7,404 bases of DNA from Flavobacteriaceae bacterium (GCA_949507465.1 CATEMS010000335.1:1-7404); one strand, 5' to 3'. Numbered from the stretch's first letter, positions 1 through 6,592 are shown. Numbers and translations: made by a program. The notes: generated from the sequence alone by a model not told the origin.

Positions 1-33
1 GGGTTGGAGTCTCAAACAATAAATAAGTAGGTC

Positions 34-537
34 TTAGTTCTTGTAAAATAGTTGGGTATAATAAAAATTTCCATTAGTGTCTTGCATGATTCCAAAACCA
101 GAGTGTGAGTAATCACCTTCTATGTTTCTTTTATGACTTGGGCTATTTAGCCAGGCGCTCACTACAACTTGCGGATCTTGGTATCCAAAAGCTACGTTTT
201 CTCCAACTCTTTGTGCACCTTGATAGGTAAGTGCTTGTTGACGATAGTGGAAATTGTCATGGTTCATGTTTTCAATATCAATCATATACTTTGTATGTTC
301 TACAGCATAAGCTGAGGCATATTGCTGATCTATCTCAATAGGGTTGAGCCCAATAGAGCTTCTGTGTTGATTTATATGGTATGTAATTTGTTCTGCCAAT
401 TTCCAATTTGTTTCTTTTGCAAGATTTAGATCAATGGTGTAATCTTCAATTATTTCTGGGACCACGTCTTCTGTGGTACAGGAAGTAAATGATAGCAAAA
501 ACACCATAGCAAGCAGGCTAAGTCTTAATGGTTTCAT
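34..537 (-). CDS. CAP/SCP-family (cysteine-rich secretory protein-like) lipoprotein
   Basis: This 167-residue protein is a secreted, lipid-anchored CAP-domain protein. Residues 1-20 form a lipoprotein signal peptide: basic start (MKPLR), hydrophobic core, then SFTSC with Cys20 as the predicted lipidated residue. The mature end is CTTED; acidic residues just after the cysteine resemble the Bacteroidota surface-export signal, so the protein may face outward (inference). The CAP domain covers about residues 48-167. It shows the family hallmarks: His93 in MNHDNF, Glu113 in VGENVAFG, His135 in WLNSPSHKRNI, then GFGIM and the closing strand FYYTQLF. These two His and the Glu are the conserved cavity residues of the family. 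Bacterial single-domain CAP proteins of this size are common, but their biochemical role is mostly unknown; no protease or sterol-binding activity should be assumed. The ATG at 535-537 is chosen because the signal peptide begins there and a promoter lies just upstream. The gene appears monocistronic and divergent from the glycosidases. Confidence 0.9.
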   Translation of the reverse strand: MKPLRLSLLAMVFLLSFTSCTTEDVVPEIIEDYTIDLNLAKETNWKLAEQITYHINQHRSSIGLNPIEIDQQYASAYAVEHTKYMIDIENMNHDNFHYRQQALTYQGAQRVGENVAFGYQDPQVVVSAWLNSPSHKRNIEGDYSHSGFGIMQDTNGNFYYTQLFYKN

Positions 538-561
538 AATTTGGGGTCATCAAATTTGGGG
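538..561. repeat. Short tandem AATTTGGGG pair in CAP gene leader
   Basis: The 9-mer AATTTGGGG occurs at 538-546 and again at 553-561, a 15-nt period, immediately before the CAP start codon. In the CAP mRNA it reads CCCCAAATT twice within the predicted 5' leader. It could be a translational or regulator-binding element, or simply chance in a short region. Only the sequence identity is certain. Confidence 0.4.
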
Positions 562-574
562 CATGATGATGATT

Positions 575-605
575 CAAATATAAAACTTTTTGTAATAAAA
601 AAACA
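575..605 (-). promoter_or_regulatory. Predicted Bacteroidota-type promoter of the CAP gene
   Basis: On the minus strand, TATATTTG (575-582) is a perfect match to the Bacteroidota -7 consensus TAnnTTTG. Eighteen nt upstream lies TGTTT (601-605), inside a T-run, in the -33 position. It is not the canonical TTTG/TTG. The same TGTTT-N18-TAnnTTTG layout occurs before the dehydrogenase gene at 6562-6592, which supports both calls. The predicted leader is about 30 nt. Confidence 0.55.
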
Positions 606-622
606 CTTTATCTGATATTTTG

Positions 623-634
623 TGCATTTAATCG
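623..634 (+). repeat. Diverged copy of the TGCATTTCATCG motif
   Basis: TGCATTTAATCG differs by one base from the TGCATTTCATCG found at 755-766 and 776-787. Like those copies it is followed by a T-rich stretch (ATTTTATT). It lies about 120 nt left of the main pair and is the weakest member of the family. Confidence 0.45.
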
Positions 635-697
635 ATTTTATTAATGTTTTTTTGAAAGACCTACCGTGCCAATAAACCTCTTAACCCCCATAAACAA

Positions 698-705
698 TAG
701 ATTTG
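698..705 (+). promoter_or_regulatory. Possible -7 box upstream of the glycosidase operon
   Basis: TAGATTTG matches the Bacteroidota -7 consensus TAnnTTTG exactly on the plus strand. There is no TTG or TGTTT at the expected -33 distance, so this is a half-supported promoter. If used, it would give the GH2-GH20 mRNA a leader of roughly 225 nt containing the repeats. A second weak option is TGTTT (788-792) with TAAAAATG (811-818), 18 nt apart. Confidence 0.25.
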
Positions 706-748
706 TCATAAAAAATACAAAAATCATAAAAATCCTAAATTTTTATAT

Positions 749-788
749 TTTTTATGCATTTCATCGTTATTTTTATGCATTTCATCGT
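749..788 (+). repeat. Two 19-bp perfect direct repeats, 21-nt period
   Basis: TTTTTATGCATTTCATCGT occurs at 749-767 and again, identically, at 770-788, separated by 2 nt. A 21-nt period is two helical turns, so both copies would present the same DNA face. That fits tandem operator sites for a regulator of the downstream glycosidase genes, although slippage duplication in AT-rich DNA is an alternative. Confidence 0.8.
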
Positions 789-808
789 GTTTTTTTATTT
801 AAAAAACA
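788..808. repeat. AT-rich palindrome with 8-bp arms
   Basis: TGTTTTTT (788-795) and AAAAAACA (801-808) are exact inverted repeats around a 5-nt centre. It starts at the last base of the second direct repeat and lies between the direct repeats and the inverted copy. Having no GC stem, it is unlikely to be an efficient intrinsic terminator. An operator or a chance product of A/T runs are the alternatives. Confidence 0.5.
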
Positions 809-847
809 ACTAAAAATGTCAATTACTACCTCCTCAAATAAAAAAAT

Positions 848-860
848 CGATGAAATGCAT
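848..860 (-). repeat. Inverted copy of the ATGCATTTCATCG motif
   Basis: CGATGAAATGCAT is the exact reverse complement of the 13-mer ATGCATTTCATCG at 754-766 and 775-787. It could pair with either plus-strand copy in single-stranded DNA or RNA (13 bp, long loop), or be an opposed protein-binding site. Confidence 0.75.
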
Positions 861-919
861 CATTTTTTATTTACTATTTTGATCTATATGATCAACAATC
901 TAACAGGAAAGTAAATAAG

Positions 920-938
920 ATGCTTATTTTAGTAGCAT
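920..938 (+). other. Small hairpin enclosing the GH2 start codon
   Basis: ATGCT (920-924) and AGCAT (934-938) are exact inverted repeats with a 9-nt loop; the second arm includes the first two bases of the ATG at 937. In mRNA this could partly occlude the start codon. A 5-bp stem is weak and may be accidental. Confidence 0.25.
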
Positions 939-3423
939 GAGAATTACTTTTTTTGGTCTTCTTACTGTGTTATTTATTTCTTGCACGCCGTCACATAACC
1001 AAATCCTGTTGTTAAATGGCAATGATTGGCAATTTGAAGAATTAGACTCTCAACATTGGCAGTTGGCTCAAGTGCCCGGGAGTGTCCAATCCGATTTGCT
1101 GCGATTGGGAGAAATCCCTGATCCTTTTATTGCAAATAATCAAGACAGCCTTCAATGGGTGTCTGAAAAAGATTGGAGGTATACAAAGGCCTTTTCCGTT
1201 TCACCTTCACAACTACAGACAAAGCAACATATTTTAAAGTTTGATGGCCTAGATACTTATGCAAAAGTGGTTTTAAATGGGCATCTTATCTTACAAACTA
1301 ACAATGCATTTAGTCCTTATCAGGTTGACGTAACAAAAATTTTAAAACTCCAAAATACCCTAGAAGTAACACTGTTTAGTCCAGATACTATAGAGGCTAA
1401 GGCTGCTTTAAAATTAGGCTACACACTTCCCGAGGCCCCAAGAGGGTTTTCTCGAAAACCGCAATTTCAATACGGTTGGGATTGGGCCCCAAAGATTAAA
1501 ACCATGGGTATTTGGCGTGATGTATCATTGGTATCCTATAGTGTAGCTAGGCTTGAGGATGTGTATATCAAAACCCAAGAAATAAACACTTCCCAGGCAT
1601 TGGTAGAGGCAAACATTCAAATGATATCTTTTAAACCAGATGCCCGCTGTGTTGTAGAGGTTATAAATAACACCACTGGAAAAACACATTCCAAACCCAT
1701 AACACTACAAAAGGGTCTCAATACCCATAGCATCCCTTTTTCTATTGATAACCCAAAACGCTGGTGGACACACAATCTTGGAACTCCTTTTCTGTATGAT
1801 TTTACCATACACCTAAAAAGAGAGGGTACAATTCTAGAAACGGTTCACAAAAAAATAGGCCTAAGAACCATACAGCTTGTTACAGAAAAAGACACCCTTG
1901 GAGAACGGTTTTATTTTAAACTAAACGGGAAACCTATTTACATGAAAGGGGCAAATTACATTCCACAGAACATATTTCTCTCACAGGTGCAGCCCAAGGA
2001 GCGTGAAAAATTACTCAACGATGCACTCAAGGCAAACATGAACATGCTCCGAGTGTGGGGCGTGGGTGTGTATGAAGATGATTTGTTTTATGATTTATGT
2101 GATGAAAAAGGAATCTTAGTTTGGCAAGATTTTATGTTTGCTTGCGCGATGTACCCTGGAGACAACTCATTTCTAAACAATGTTAAAAACGAGGCCGTAG
2201 CCAACGTAAAAAGACTAAGGCAACACCCAAGTATAGCCCTTTACTGTGGTAATAACGAAAACAGCGAAGGCTGGTACAGGTGGGGCTGGCAAGCAGATAA
2301 AACCCAAGCTCAAAAAGAAGCTATCTGGAACAGTTACCAAGCAGTGTTTAATGGCATTTTACCCAAAGTTGTAGATAGTTTACACGGTAGTATTTCATAT
2401 TGGGAGAGTTCTCCTAAGTTTGGTAGAGGAGACAAACGATATCAGTTTGAGGGAGATGCTCATGATTGGTGGGTCTGGCACGATGGGTATCCCTTTGAAC
2501 ATTTTGAGCAGGAAGTACCAAGATTTATGAGTGAATTTGGATTTCAGTCATTTCCAGGATATCAGGCAATCAAGTATTTTTCTCAAATGGATAGTATCGA
2601 TCTTTTACATCCAAGTTTTGAAAGCCATCAAAAGCATTCAAGGGGTTTTGCAATTATTAAACAGTACATGAAAAGAAATTTTCCAGTGCCAACAAATGCT
2701 ACAGATTATATCTACGTAAGTCAATTATTGCAGGCCTACGGGATCACCAAAGGGATCAAAGCGCACCGCGCAGCAAAGCCATACAATATGGGGAGTTTGT
2801 ATTGGCAATTAAATGATTGCTGGCCAGCTGTTTCTTGGTCAAGTATTGACGGATTAGGAAATTGGAAAGCACTTCACTACAAGGTAAAACAGGCATTCGA
2901 GAATAGAATCATTATACCTTTTGAGCAAAACAATATATTGAAAATTAAAGTAGTAGATGATGGCCCTGAAACACTAGAGGCACCCATGCAGGTTTTATTT
3001 TATGATTTTAATGGAAACATCCTATATCAAACACCTACAAGATCTGTGCGTACTTTTAATGAAAAAAATCAAGTAGTGTATCAAGTAGATTTAAGAGAAC
3101 TTGACTTTAATAGAAAACAAACCTTCGCAAAAGTTGTATTTGGTGACCTACACCAGATATATTATTTTGAAAAACCCAAAGACCTCCTCCTTGGGGAAGA
3201 TGGTTTTGATATGAAAACCAAATTAGGTGTTCATGGAATTGAAATTTCACTCAAGGCCACAACACTGCAAAAAAATGTATTTTTATATACAGATGTCCCA
3301 GGACATTTTACAGACAACTTTTTTGATTTGTTACCTAGCCAGGAAAAAAACATCACTTTTGTAACTAGCTCACCGCAAAATACCATTTTACATCACAAGA
3401 CCCTAAATGCACTACAAAACTAA
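937..3423 (+). CDS. GH2 beta-mannosidase, lipoprotein
   Basis: An exo-beta-mannosidase (EC 3.2.1.25) of glycoside hydrolase family 2 that releases beta-linked mannose from non-reducing ends. The 828 residues are near full family length. The signal is a short lipoprotein peptide, LFISC, with Cys16 lipidated; the following TPSHNQ lacks the acidic surface-export signal, so a periplasm-facing anchor is likely (inference). Domains: N-terminal jelly-roll about 20-200 (VPGSVQSDLLRLGEIPDPF, YGWDWAPK at 179-186); Ig-like sandwich about 205-310; TIM barrel about 320-660; C-terminal beta domain about 670-820. Catalytic residues: acid/base Glu441 in CGNNEN and nucleophile Glu533 in MSEFGFQSFP, 92 residues apart as expected for beta-mannosidases of this family. 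RVWGVGVYEDD (372-382) and YWQLNDCWPAVSW are further signatures separating it from beta-galactosidases and glucuronidases. The start is fixed by a stop codon at 916-918, leaving ATG 937 as the only in-frame start ahead of the signal peptide. It overlaps the next gene by 17 nt. Confidence 0.93.
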   Translation: MRITFFGLLTVLFISCTPSHNQILLLNGNDWQFEELDSQHWQLAQVPGSVQSDLLRLGEIPDPFIANNQDSLQWVSEKDWRYTKAFSVSPSQLQTKQHILKFDGLDTYAKVVLNGHLILQTNNAFSPYQVDVTKILKLQNTLEVTLFSPDTIEAKAALKLGYTLPEAPRGFSRKPQFQYGWDWAPKIKTMGIWRDVSLVSYSVARLEDVYIKTQEINTSQALVEANIQMISFKPDARCVVEVINNTTGKTHSKPITLQKGLNTHSIPFSIDNPKRWWTHNLGTPFLYDFTIHLKREGTILETVHKKIGLRTIQLVTEKDTLGERFYFKLNGKPIYMKGANYIPQNIFLSQVQPKEREKLLNDALKANMNMLRVWGVGVYEDDLFYDLCDEKGILVWQDFMFACAMYPGDNSFLNNVKNEAVANVKRLRQHPSIALYCGNNENSEGWYRWGWQADKTQAQKEAIWNSYQAVFNGILPKVVDSLHGSISYWESSPKFGRGDKRYQFEGDAHDWWVWHDGYPFEHFEQEVPRFMSEFGFQSFPGYQAIKYFSQMDSIDLLHPSFESHQKHSRGFAIIKQYMKRNFPVPTNATDYIYVSQLLQAYGITKGIKAHRAAKPYNMGSLYWQLNDCWPAVSWSSIDGLGNWKALHYKVKQAFENRIIIPFEQNNILKIKVVDDGPETLEAPMQVLFYDFNGNILYQTPTRSVRTFNEKNQVVYQVDLRELDFNRKQTFAKVVFGDLHQIYYFEKPKDLLLGEDGFDMKTKLGVHGIEISLKATTLQKNVFLYTDVPGHFTDNFFDLLPSQEKNITFVTSSPQNTILHHKTLNALQN

Positions 3424-5722
3424 CTCAATCCGTTTAAATAGCCTATGGTTACCCCTGCTAGTATTGTTCGTGCTATCCAGTGGTTGCACCCCTAGAAAAG
3501 GCAAGCAACTTATGGCTTGTGATGCAACGATTATTCCAGCCCCTGATCAACTAGAAATGCGTAGTGGTCACTTCATCTTAACCAATAACAGTACCCTTTT
3601 TGCAATTCCAGAATTTAAAACAGCAGTAAATTTTTTAAAAGCATACCTTTTAAATGGCACTGGAATTTCGATTGATTCTGCCCCACAAGCTGCTGCAAGT
3701 ATTGTAATTATTAAAGACAATTCAATACCAAAGGAGGGATACAGCCTTAGTATTTTAAAAAAGGGTATTACTATTAAAGCATCTGACGGCCAAGGGGCTT
3801 TTTATGCAGTCCAGAGTTTGCGCCAGATACTTCCTCCAGTGTTAGAAAAATCAAATACCACTATAATTGACTCGATAACTATTGCTTGCATGGAGATTAA
3901 AGACGCTCCAAGGTTTTCATACCGTGGGATGCATCTTGACGTTTCTCGCCACTTCTTCCCCAAAGAATTTATCAAACAATACATTACTTGGTTAGCAGCA
4001 TTAAAATTTAACACCTTTCATTGGCACCTAACTGATGACCAAGGATGGCGTATTGAAATAAAAAAATACCCAGAGCTTACCCGCAAAGGTGCTTTCAGGA
4101 AAGAAACATTAATTGGTCATTATAACGACACCCCTCAACGCTTTGATGGTAAACCCTATGGAGGTTTTTACACCCAACAAGAGGTTAAAGAAATTATTGC
4201 CTTTGCCAAAGCGCATCATGTAACTATAATTCCAGAAATTGAACTCCCTGGTCATGCCCAGGCTGCTATTTCTGCCTACCCCTCTTTGAGCTGTACAGCT
4301 CAAGAAATTCCTGTGGCCACAAAATGGGGTGTGTTTGAAAATATTTATTGCCCAAAGCCAGAGACCTTTACTTTTCTTAAAAATGTACTGGATGAGGTTA
4401 TTGAGTTGTTTCCTGGCACCTATATCCATATTGGTGGTGACGAAGCGCCTAAATCTCGATGGGATGCGTGTACACATTGTCAGCAACTTATCAATCAAAT
4501 GGGATTAGAAGACTCCCATGGTTTACAAAGCTATTTTATAACAGAAATAGAAAAACATATAAATGCCAGGGGTAAGAAAATGATAGGATGGGATGAAATT
4601 TTAGAGGGCGGACTAGCCCCAAATGCAACAGTCATGTCTTGGCGAGGAACCCAAGGAGCCATTGCTGCCGCAAAACAAGGGCATGATGTAATTTTAACGC
4701 CAAGCTCACACGCTTATTTTGATTACTACCAAGCCGCCCATCAGGAAGAACCTACAGCCATTGGTGGATACCTGCCATTAAAAAAAGTGTTTGGTTTTAA
4801 CCCTGTTCCAAAAGCCTTGCAACAAACAGATGCCGCGCTACACGTACTGGGTGCTCAAGGGAATGTTTGGACAGAGTACATGGCTACCCAGGATCAAATA
4901 GCATATATGGTATTTCCTAGAATTTTTGCAATGAGTGAGGTTGTTTGGAGTGGCCCTACCAAAAATTTAGAAACAGATTATGCTGATTTTTTAGTCAGGC
5001 TGGAGCCCAATTTAAAGCGGCTAGATCTCAAACAAATAAACTACGGCAATCATCTTTATGATATAGAAGGAGATGTTGTGAAAAATCAAGGCAAGGTTAT
5101 TTACAACCTTACTACCCCAACCCAAGGGAAAGAAATTAAGTACAGCATTAATGGTGGCAAGCAACAGGTCTATACCCAAGGGCTTCACATATCAAAAGAC
5201 GTCATTATAAATGCTCAGCTTTACAAAGACAACCTTGCCCTTGGACGCGCTTTTTCAGATACCATACACTACCACAAAGCAATCAATGCCTCTGTTGTTG
5301 TAAATGTGGCGCCCCATCCTGCCTATGGTGCTGGCGGAACCGATGCACTTATTAATGGAGTCTTGGGAAGTAATACGCGTTTTGCAGACAAACAGTGGCT
5401 AGGTTTTTGGGGTGATGATTTGCAGATTACCATCACTTTTGCAAAACCCACAAAAATTTCAAAAATAAGCACCCGTTTTTATAAGGCAAATGGGCAGTGG
5501 TTGTATGCACCAAAAACCCTTGAAATCCAAACAGATTTTGGGACCCTGCCAATGGTTAAATTACCTGCTACAGATCAACCAATTTTGGATGTAAATCTCA
5601 AGGCAGATGGCATTACTTCTTTTATTAAAATTTCGGTTCCTAGCTTCGGGGTTATCCCAGATGGTTTGCAGGGTGCCGGCAATAAAGCTTGGACCTTTAT
5701 TGATGAGATTGTGGTAGAGTAA
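3407..5722 (+). CDS. GH20 beta-N-acetylhexosaminidase, lipoprotein, with C-terminal discoidin-like module
   Basis: An exo-beta-N-acetylhexosaminidase (EC 3.2.1.52) that removes terminal GlcNAc or GalNAc by substrate-assisted catalysis. It has 771 residues. The lipoprotein signal ends in LSSGC with Cys27; CTPRKGKQ lacks acidic residues, suggesting a periplasm-facing anchor (inference). Domains: GH20b N-terminal domain about 35-165; GH20 catalytic barrel about 170-525; a small Fn3/CHB_HEX_C-like region about 545-625; a discoidin/CBM32-like beta-sandwich about 635-771 (ALINGV, WLGFWGDDLQITITF, final FIDEIVVE). Active-site residues: Arg173 (YRGMHLD), HWHLTDDQGW at 205-214, the catalytic pair Asp345-Glu346 in HIGGDEAP, Trp395 (GWDE), Trp412 (SWRG), Tyr440/Tyr441 (YFDYY), and Trp488/Glu490 (NVWTEY). 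All the expected residues are present, so it should be active. The ATG at 3407 lies within the GH2 coding end and is the only start ahead of the signal peptide, so translation is probably coupled. The stop directly abuts that of the convergent dehydrogenase gene. Confidence 0.94.
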   Translation: MHYKTNSIRLNSLWLPLLVLFVLSSGCTPRKGKQLMACDATIIPAPDQLEMRSGHFILTNNSTLFAIPEFKTAVNFLKAYLLNGTGISIDSAPQAAASIVIIKDNSIPKEGYSLSILKKGITIKASDGQGAFYAVQSLRQILPPVLEKSNTTIIDSITIACMEIKDAPRFSYRGMHLDVSRHFFPKEFIKQYITWLAALKFNTFHWHLTDDQGWRIEIKKYPELTRKGAFRKETLIGHYNDTPQRFDGKPYGGFYTQQEVKEIIAFAKAHHVTIIPEIELPGHAQAAISAYPSLSCTAQEIPVATKWGVFENIYCPKPETFTFLKNVLDEVIELFPGTYIHIGGDEAPKSRWDACTHCQQLINQMGLEDSHGLQSYFITEIEKHINARGKKMIGWDEILEGGLAPNATVMSWRGTQGAIAAAKQGHDVILTPSSHAYFDYYQAAHQEEPTAIGGYLPLKKVFGFNPVPKALQQTDAALHVLGAQGNVWTEYMATQDQIAYMVFPRIFAMSEVVWSGPTKNLETDYADFLVRLEPNLKRLDLKQINYGNHLYDIEGDVVKNQGKVIYNLTTPTQGKEIKYSINGGKQQVYTQGLHISKDVIINAQLYKDNLALGRAFSDTIHYHKAINASVVVNVAPHPAYGAGGTDALINGVLGSNTRFADKQWLGFWGDDLQITITFAKPTKISKISTRFYKANGQWLYAPKTLEIQTDFGTLPMVKLPATDQPILDVNLKADGITSFIKISVPSFGVIPDGLQGAGNKAWTFIDEIVVE

Positions 5723-5740
5723 TTACCGCTTATGCACAAT
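5708..5740. terminator. Weak bidirectional hairpin at the convergent gene junction
   Basis: ATTGTG (5708-5713) and CACAAT (5735-5740) are inverted repeats flanking the two stop codons. A competing stem pairs GTGGTA (5711-5716) with TACCGC (5724-5729) with one G-U. Neither is followed by a T-run, so intrinsic termination is doubtful. It is listed because no intergenic DNA exists here for any other terminator. Confidence 0.25.
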
Positions 5741-6475
5741 TGTAGAGGATGCTTGGTCTAGACACATCACGGTTAAATCTGCAATATTTACATGAGAGGG
5801 CCTTGTAACAGCAAAGTAGATAATTTCAGCAATATCCTGAGGCTGCAAAGGCGTGAAGTTTTCATAAACCTTCTCTGCTCGCTTGGTATCTCCTTTAAAA
5901 CGAATCTCACTAAACTCTGTCTGTACAAGTCCTGGATGTATGGCCCCAACTTTAATACCTTTTCCGTTGAGATCAAGACGCATGCCCTGATTAATAGCAT
6001 CTACTGCATGTTTGCTAGCACAATACACATTGCCATTAGGGTATACTTCTTTTCCTGCCGTAGATCCAATATTGATAATATGCCCAGCGGCTTTTGCAAG
6101 CATTTGCGGTATGATTGCCTTAGAGACATACAACAGTCCTTTTACATTGATATCTATCATAGCGTCCCAATCATCAATAGATCCAGAATCAATGCTATCA
6201 AGCCCATGAGCATTTCCAGCATTATTGATTAAAATATCAACCTCATTAAACCCTTCAGGTAAATTGACAAGCAATTTTTCTACGAGTGTTTTATCACGTA
6301 CATCAAAACAAAGTGTATGTACCTTTGTGAATAAGGACAATTCTTTTGCGATAGCATCAAGGCGCTCTTGGCGTCTTCCACACAAAATTAAATGGATATC
6401 ATTTTTAGCAAAAAGGGTGGCTGTTGCACGTCCGATACCAGAGGTAGCACCTGTAATAAGAGCAGTTTTTTTCAT
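5723..6475 (-). CDS. ydfG: YdfG-type NADP-dependent short-chain dehydrogenase
   Basis: A 250-residue cytosolic classical short-chain dehydrogenase/reductase. Sequence features: cofactor motif TGATSGIG (8-15); GRRQERL (33-39), where Arg34/Arg35 after the second strand favour NADP(H); LCFDVRD acidic turn (55-61); NNAG (84-87); and the catalytic set Asn110, Ser138 (NIGSTAG), Tyr151 and Lys155 (YCASK). From memory it resembles E. coli YdfG along the whole length: GRRQERL, DWDAMID, GHIINIGSTAG, GNVY.A.K, EFS.IRFKGD and a SHVNI-type C-terminus. That family oxidises 3-hydroxy acids such as L-allo-threonine and serine and reduces malonic semialdehyde. The exact substrate here is inferred. No signal peptide or membrane segment is present. 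It appears monocistronic, with its own promoter at 6562-6592, and has no obvious link to the glycosidases. Confidence 0.9.
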   Translation of the reverse strand: MKKTALITGATSGIGRATATLFAKNDIHLILCGRRQERLDAIAKELSLFTKVHTLCFDVRDKTLVEKLLVNLPEGFNEVDILINNAGNAHGLDSIDSGSIDDWDAMIDINVKGLLYVSKAIIPQMLAKAAGHIINIGSTAGKEVYPNGNVYCASKHAVDAINQGMRLDLNGKGIKVGAIHPGLVQTEFSEIRFKGDTKRAEKVYENFTPLQPQDIAEIIYFAVTRPSHVNIADLTVMCLDQASSTIVHKR

Positions 6476-6561
6476 AAGTGGTTATAAAATTAAAACAATC
6501 CCCTGATCTACAGGTAAAAAACTATCCAATTAGGAGAGGACATTTTAGCAATTAATAATTA

Positions 6562-6592
6562 CAAATGTACGTGCTAAAAGTGATAAAAAACA
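6562..6592 (-). promoter_or_regulatory. Predicted promoter of the dehydrogenase gene
   Basis: On the minus strand, TACATTTG (6562-6569) is an exact TAnnTTTG -7 box. TGTTT (6588-6592) lies 18 nt upstream and begins a T-run, the same arrangement as before the CAP gene (575-605). The predicted leader is about 80 nt. Confidence 0.55.

Larger units (their letters stand above)
538..936. other. AT-rich divergent intergenic region with repeats
   Basis: This 399-nt spacer separates the minus-strand CAP gene from the plus-strand GH2 gene. It carries the CAP promoter on its left, four copies of a TGCATTTCATCG-like motif (623-860), an AT-rich palindrome (788-808), and a possible -7 box (698-705). An open frame at 666-914 gives a low-complexity 82-residue product in which the DNA repeats appear as a duplicated FYAFHR. 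I do not regard it as a gene. No tRNA or recognised riboswitch was seen. Confidence 0.7.

Noticed and set aside
788..808. Intrinsic terminator
   Set aside because: The stem is almost entirely A-T with no GC core, and no U-tract follows the stem on either strand.
749..860. CRISPR array or insertion-sequence ends
   Set aside because: There are only two tandem copies with a 2-nt gap, so no spacers. The inverted copy is about 60 nt away with no transposase gene or target-site duplication.
666..914. Open frame of 82 codons (plus strand) in the CAP-GH2 spacer
   Set aside because: Composition is that of AT-rich non-coding DNA (Ile, Asn, Lys, Phe rich). The product contains a direct translation of the DNA repeats (FYAFHR twice), has no domain or clear signal peptide, and overlaps the probable regulatory elements.
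4109..4498. 129-codon antisense open frame inside the GH20 gene
   Set aside because: It lies opposite the highly conserved GH20 catalytic core, has no recognisable domain, and reads as a by-product of the sense codons.
937..5722. Complete polysaccharide-utilisation locus
   Set aside because: Only two hydrolases are present. No SusC-like transporter, SusD-like binding protein, sulfatase or dedicated regulator is encoded in the window.
5792..6232. Plus-strand open frames opposite the dehydrogenase (5792-6232, 6012-6209, 6225-6506)
   Set aside because: They are complements of conserved dehydrogenase motifs (the Tyr-Lys and NNAG regions) and encode nothing recognisable.
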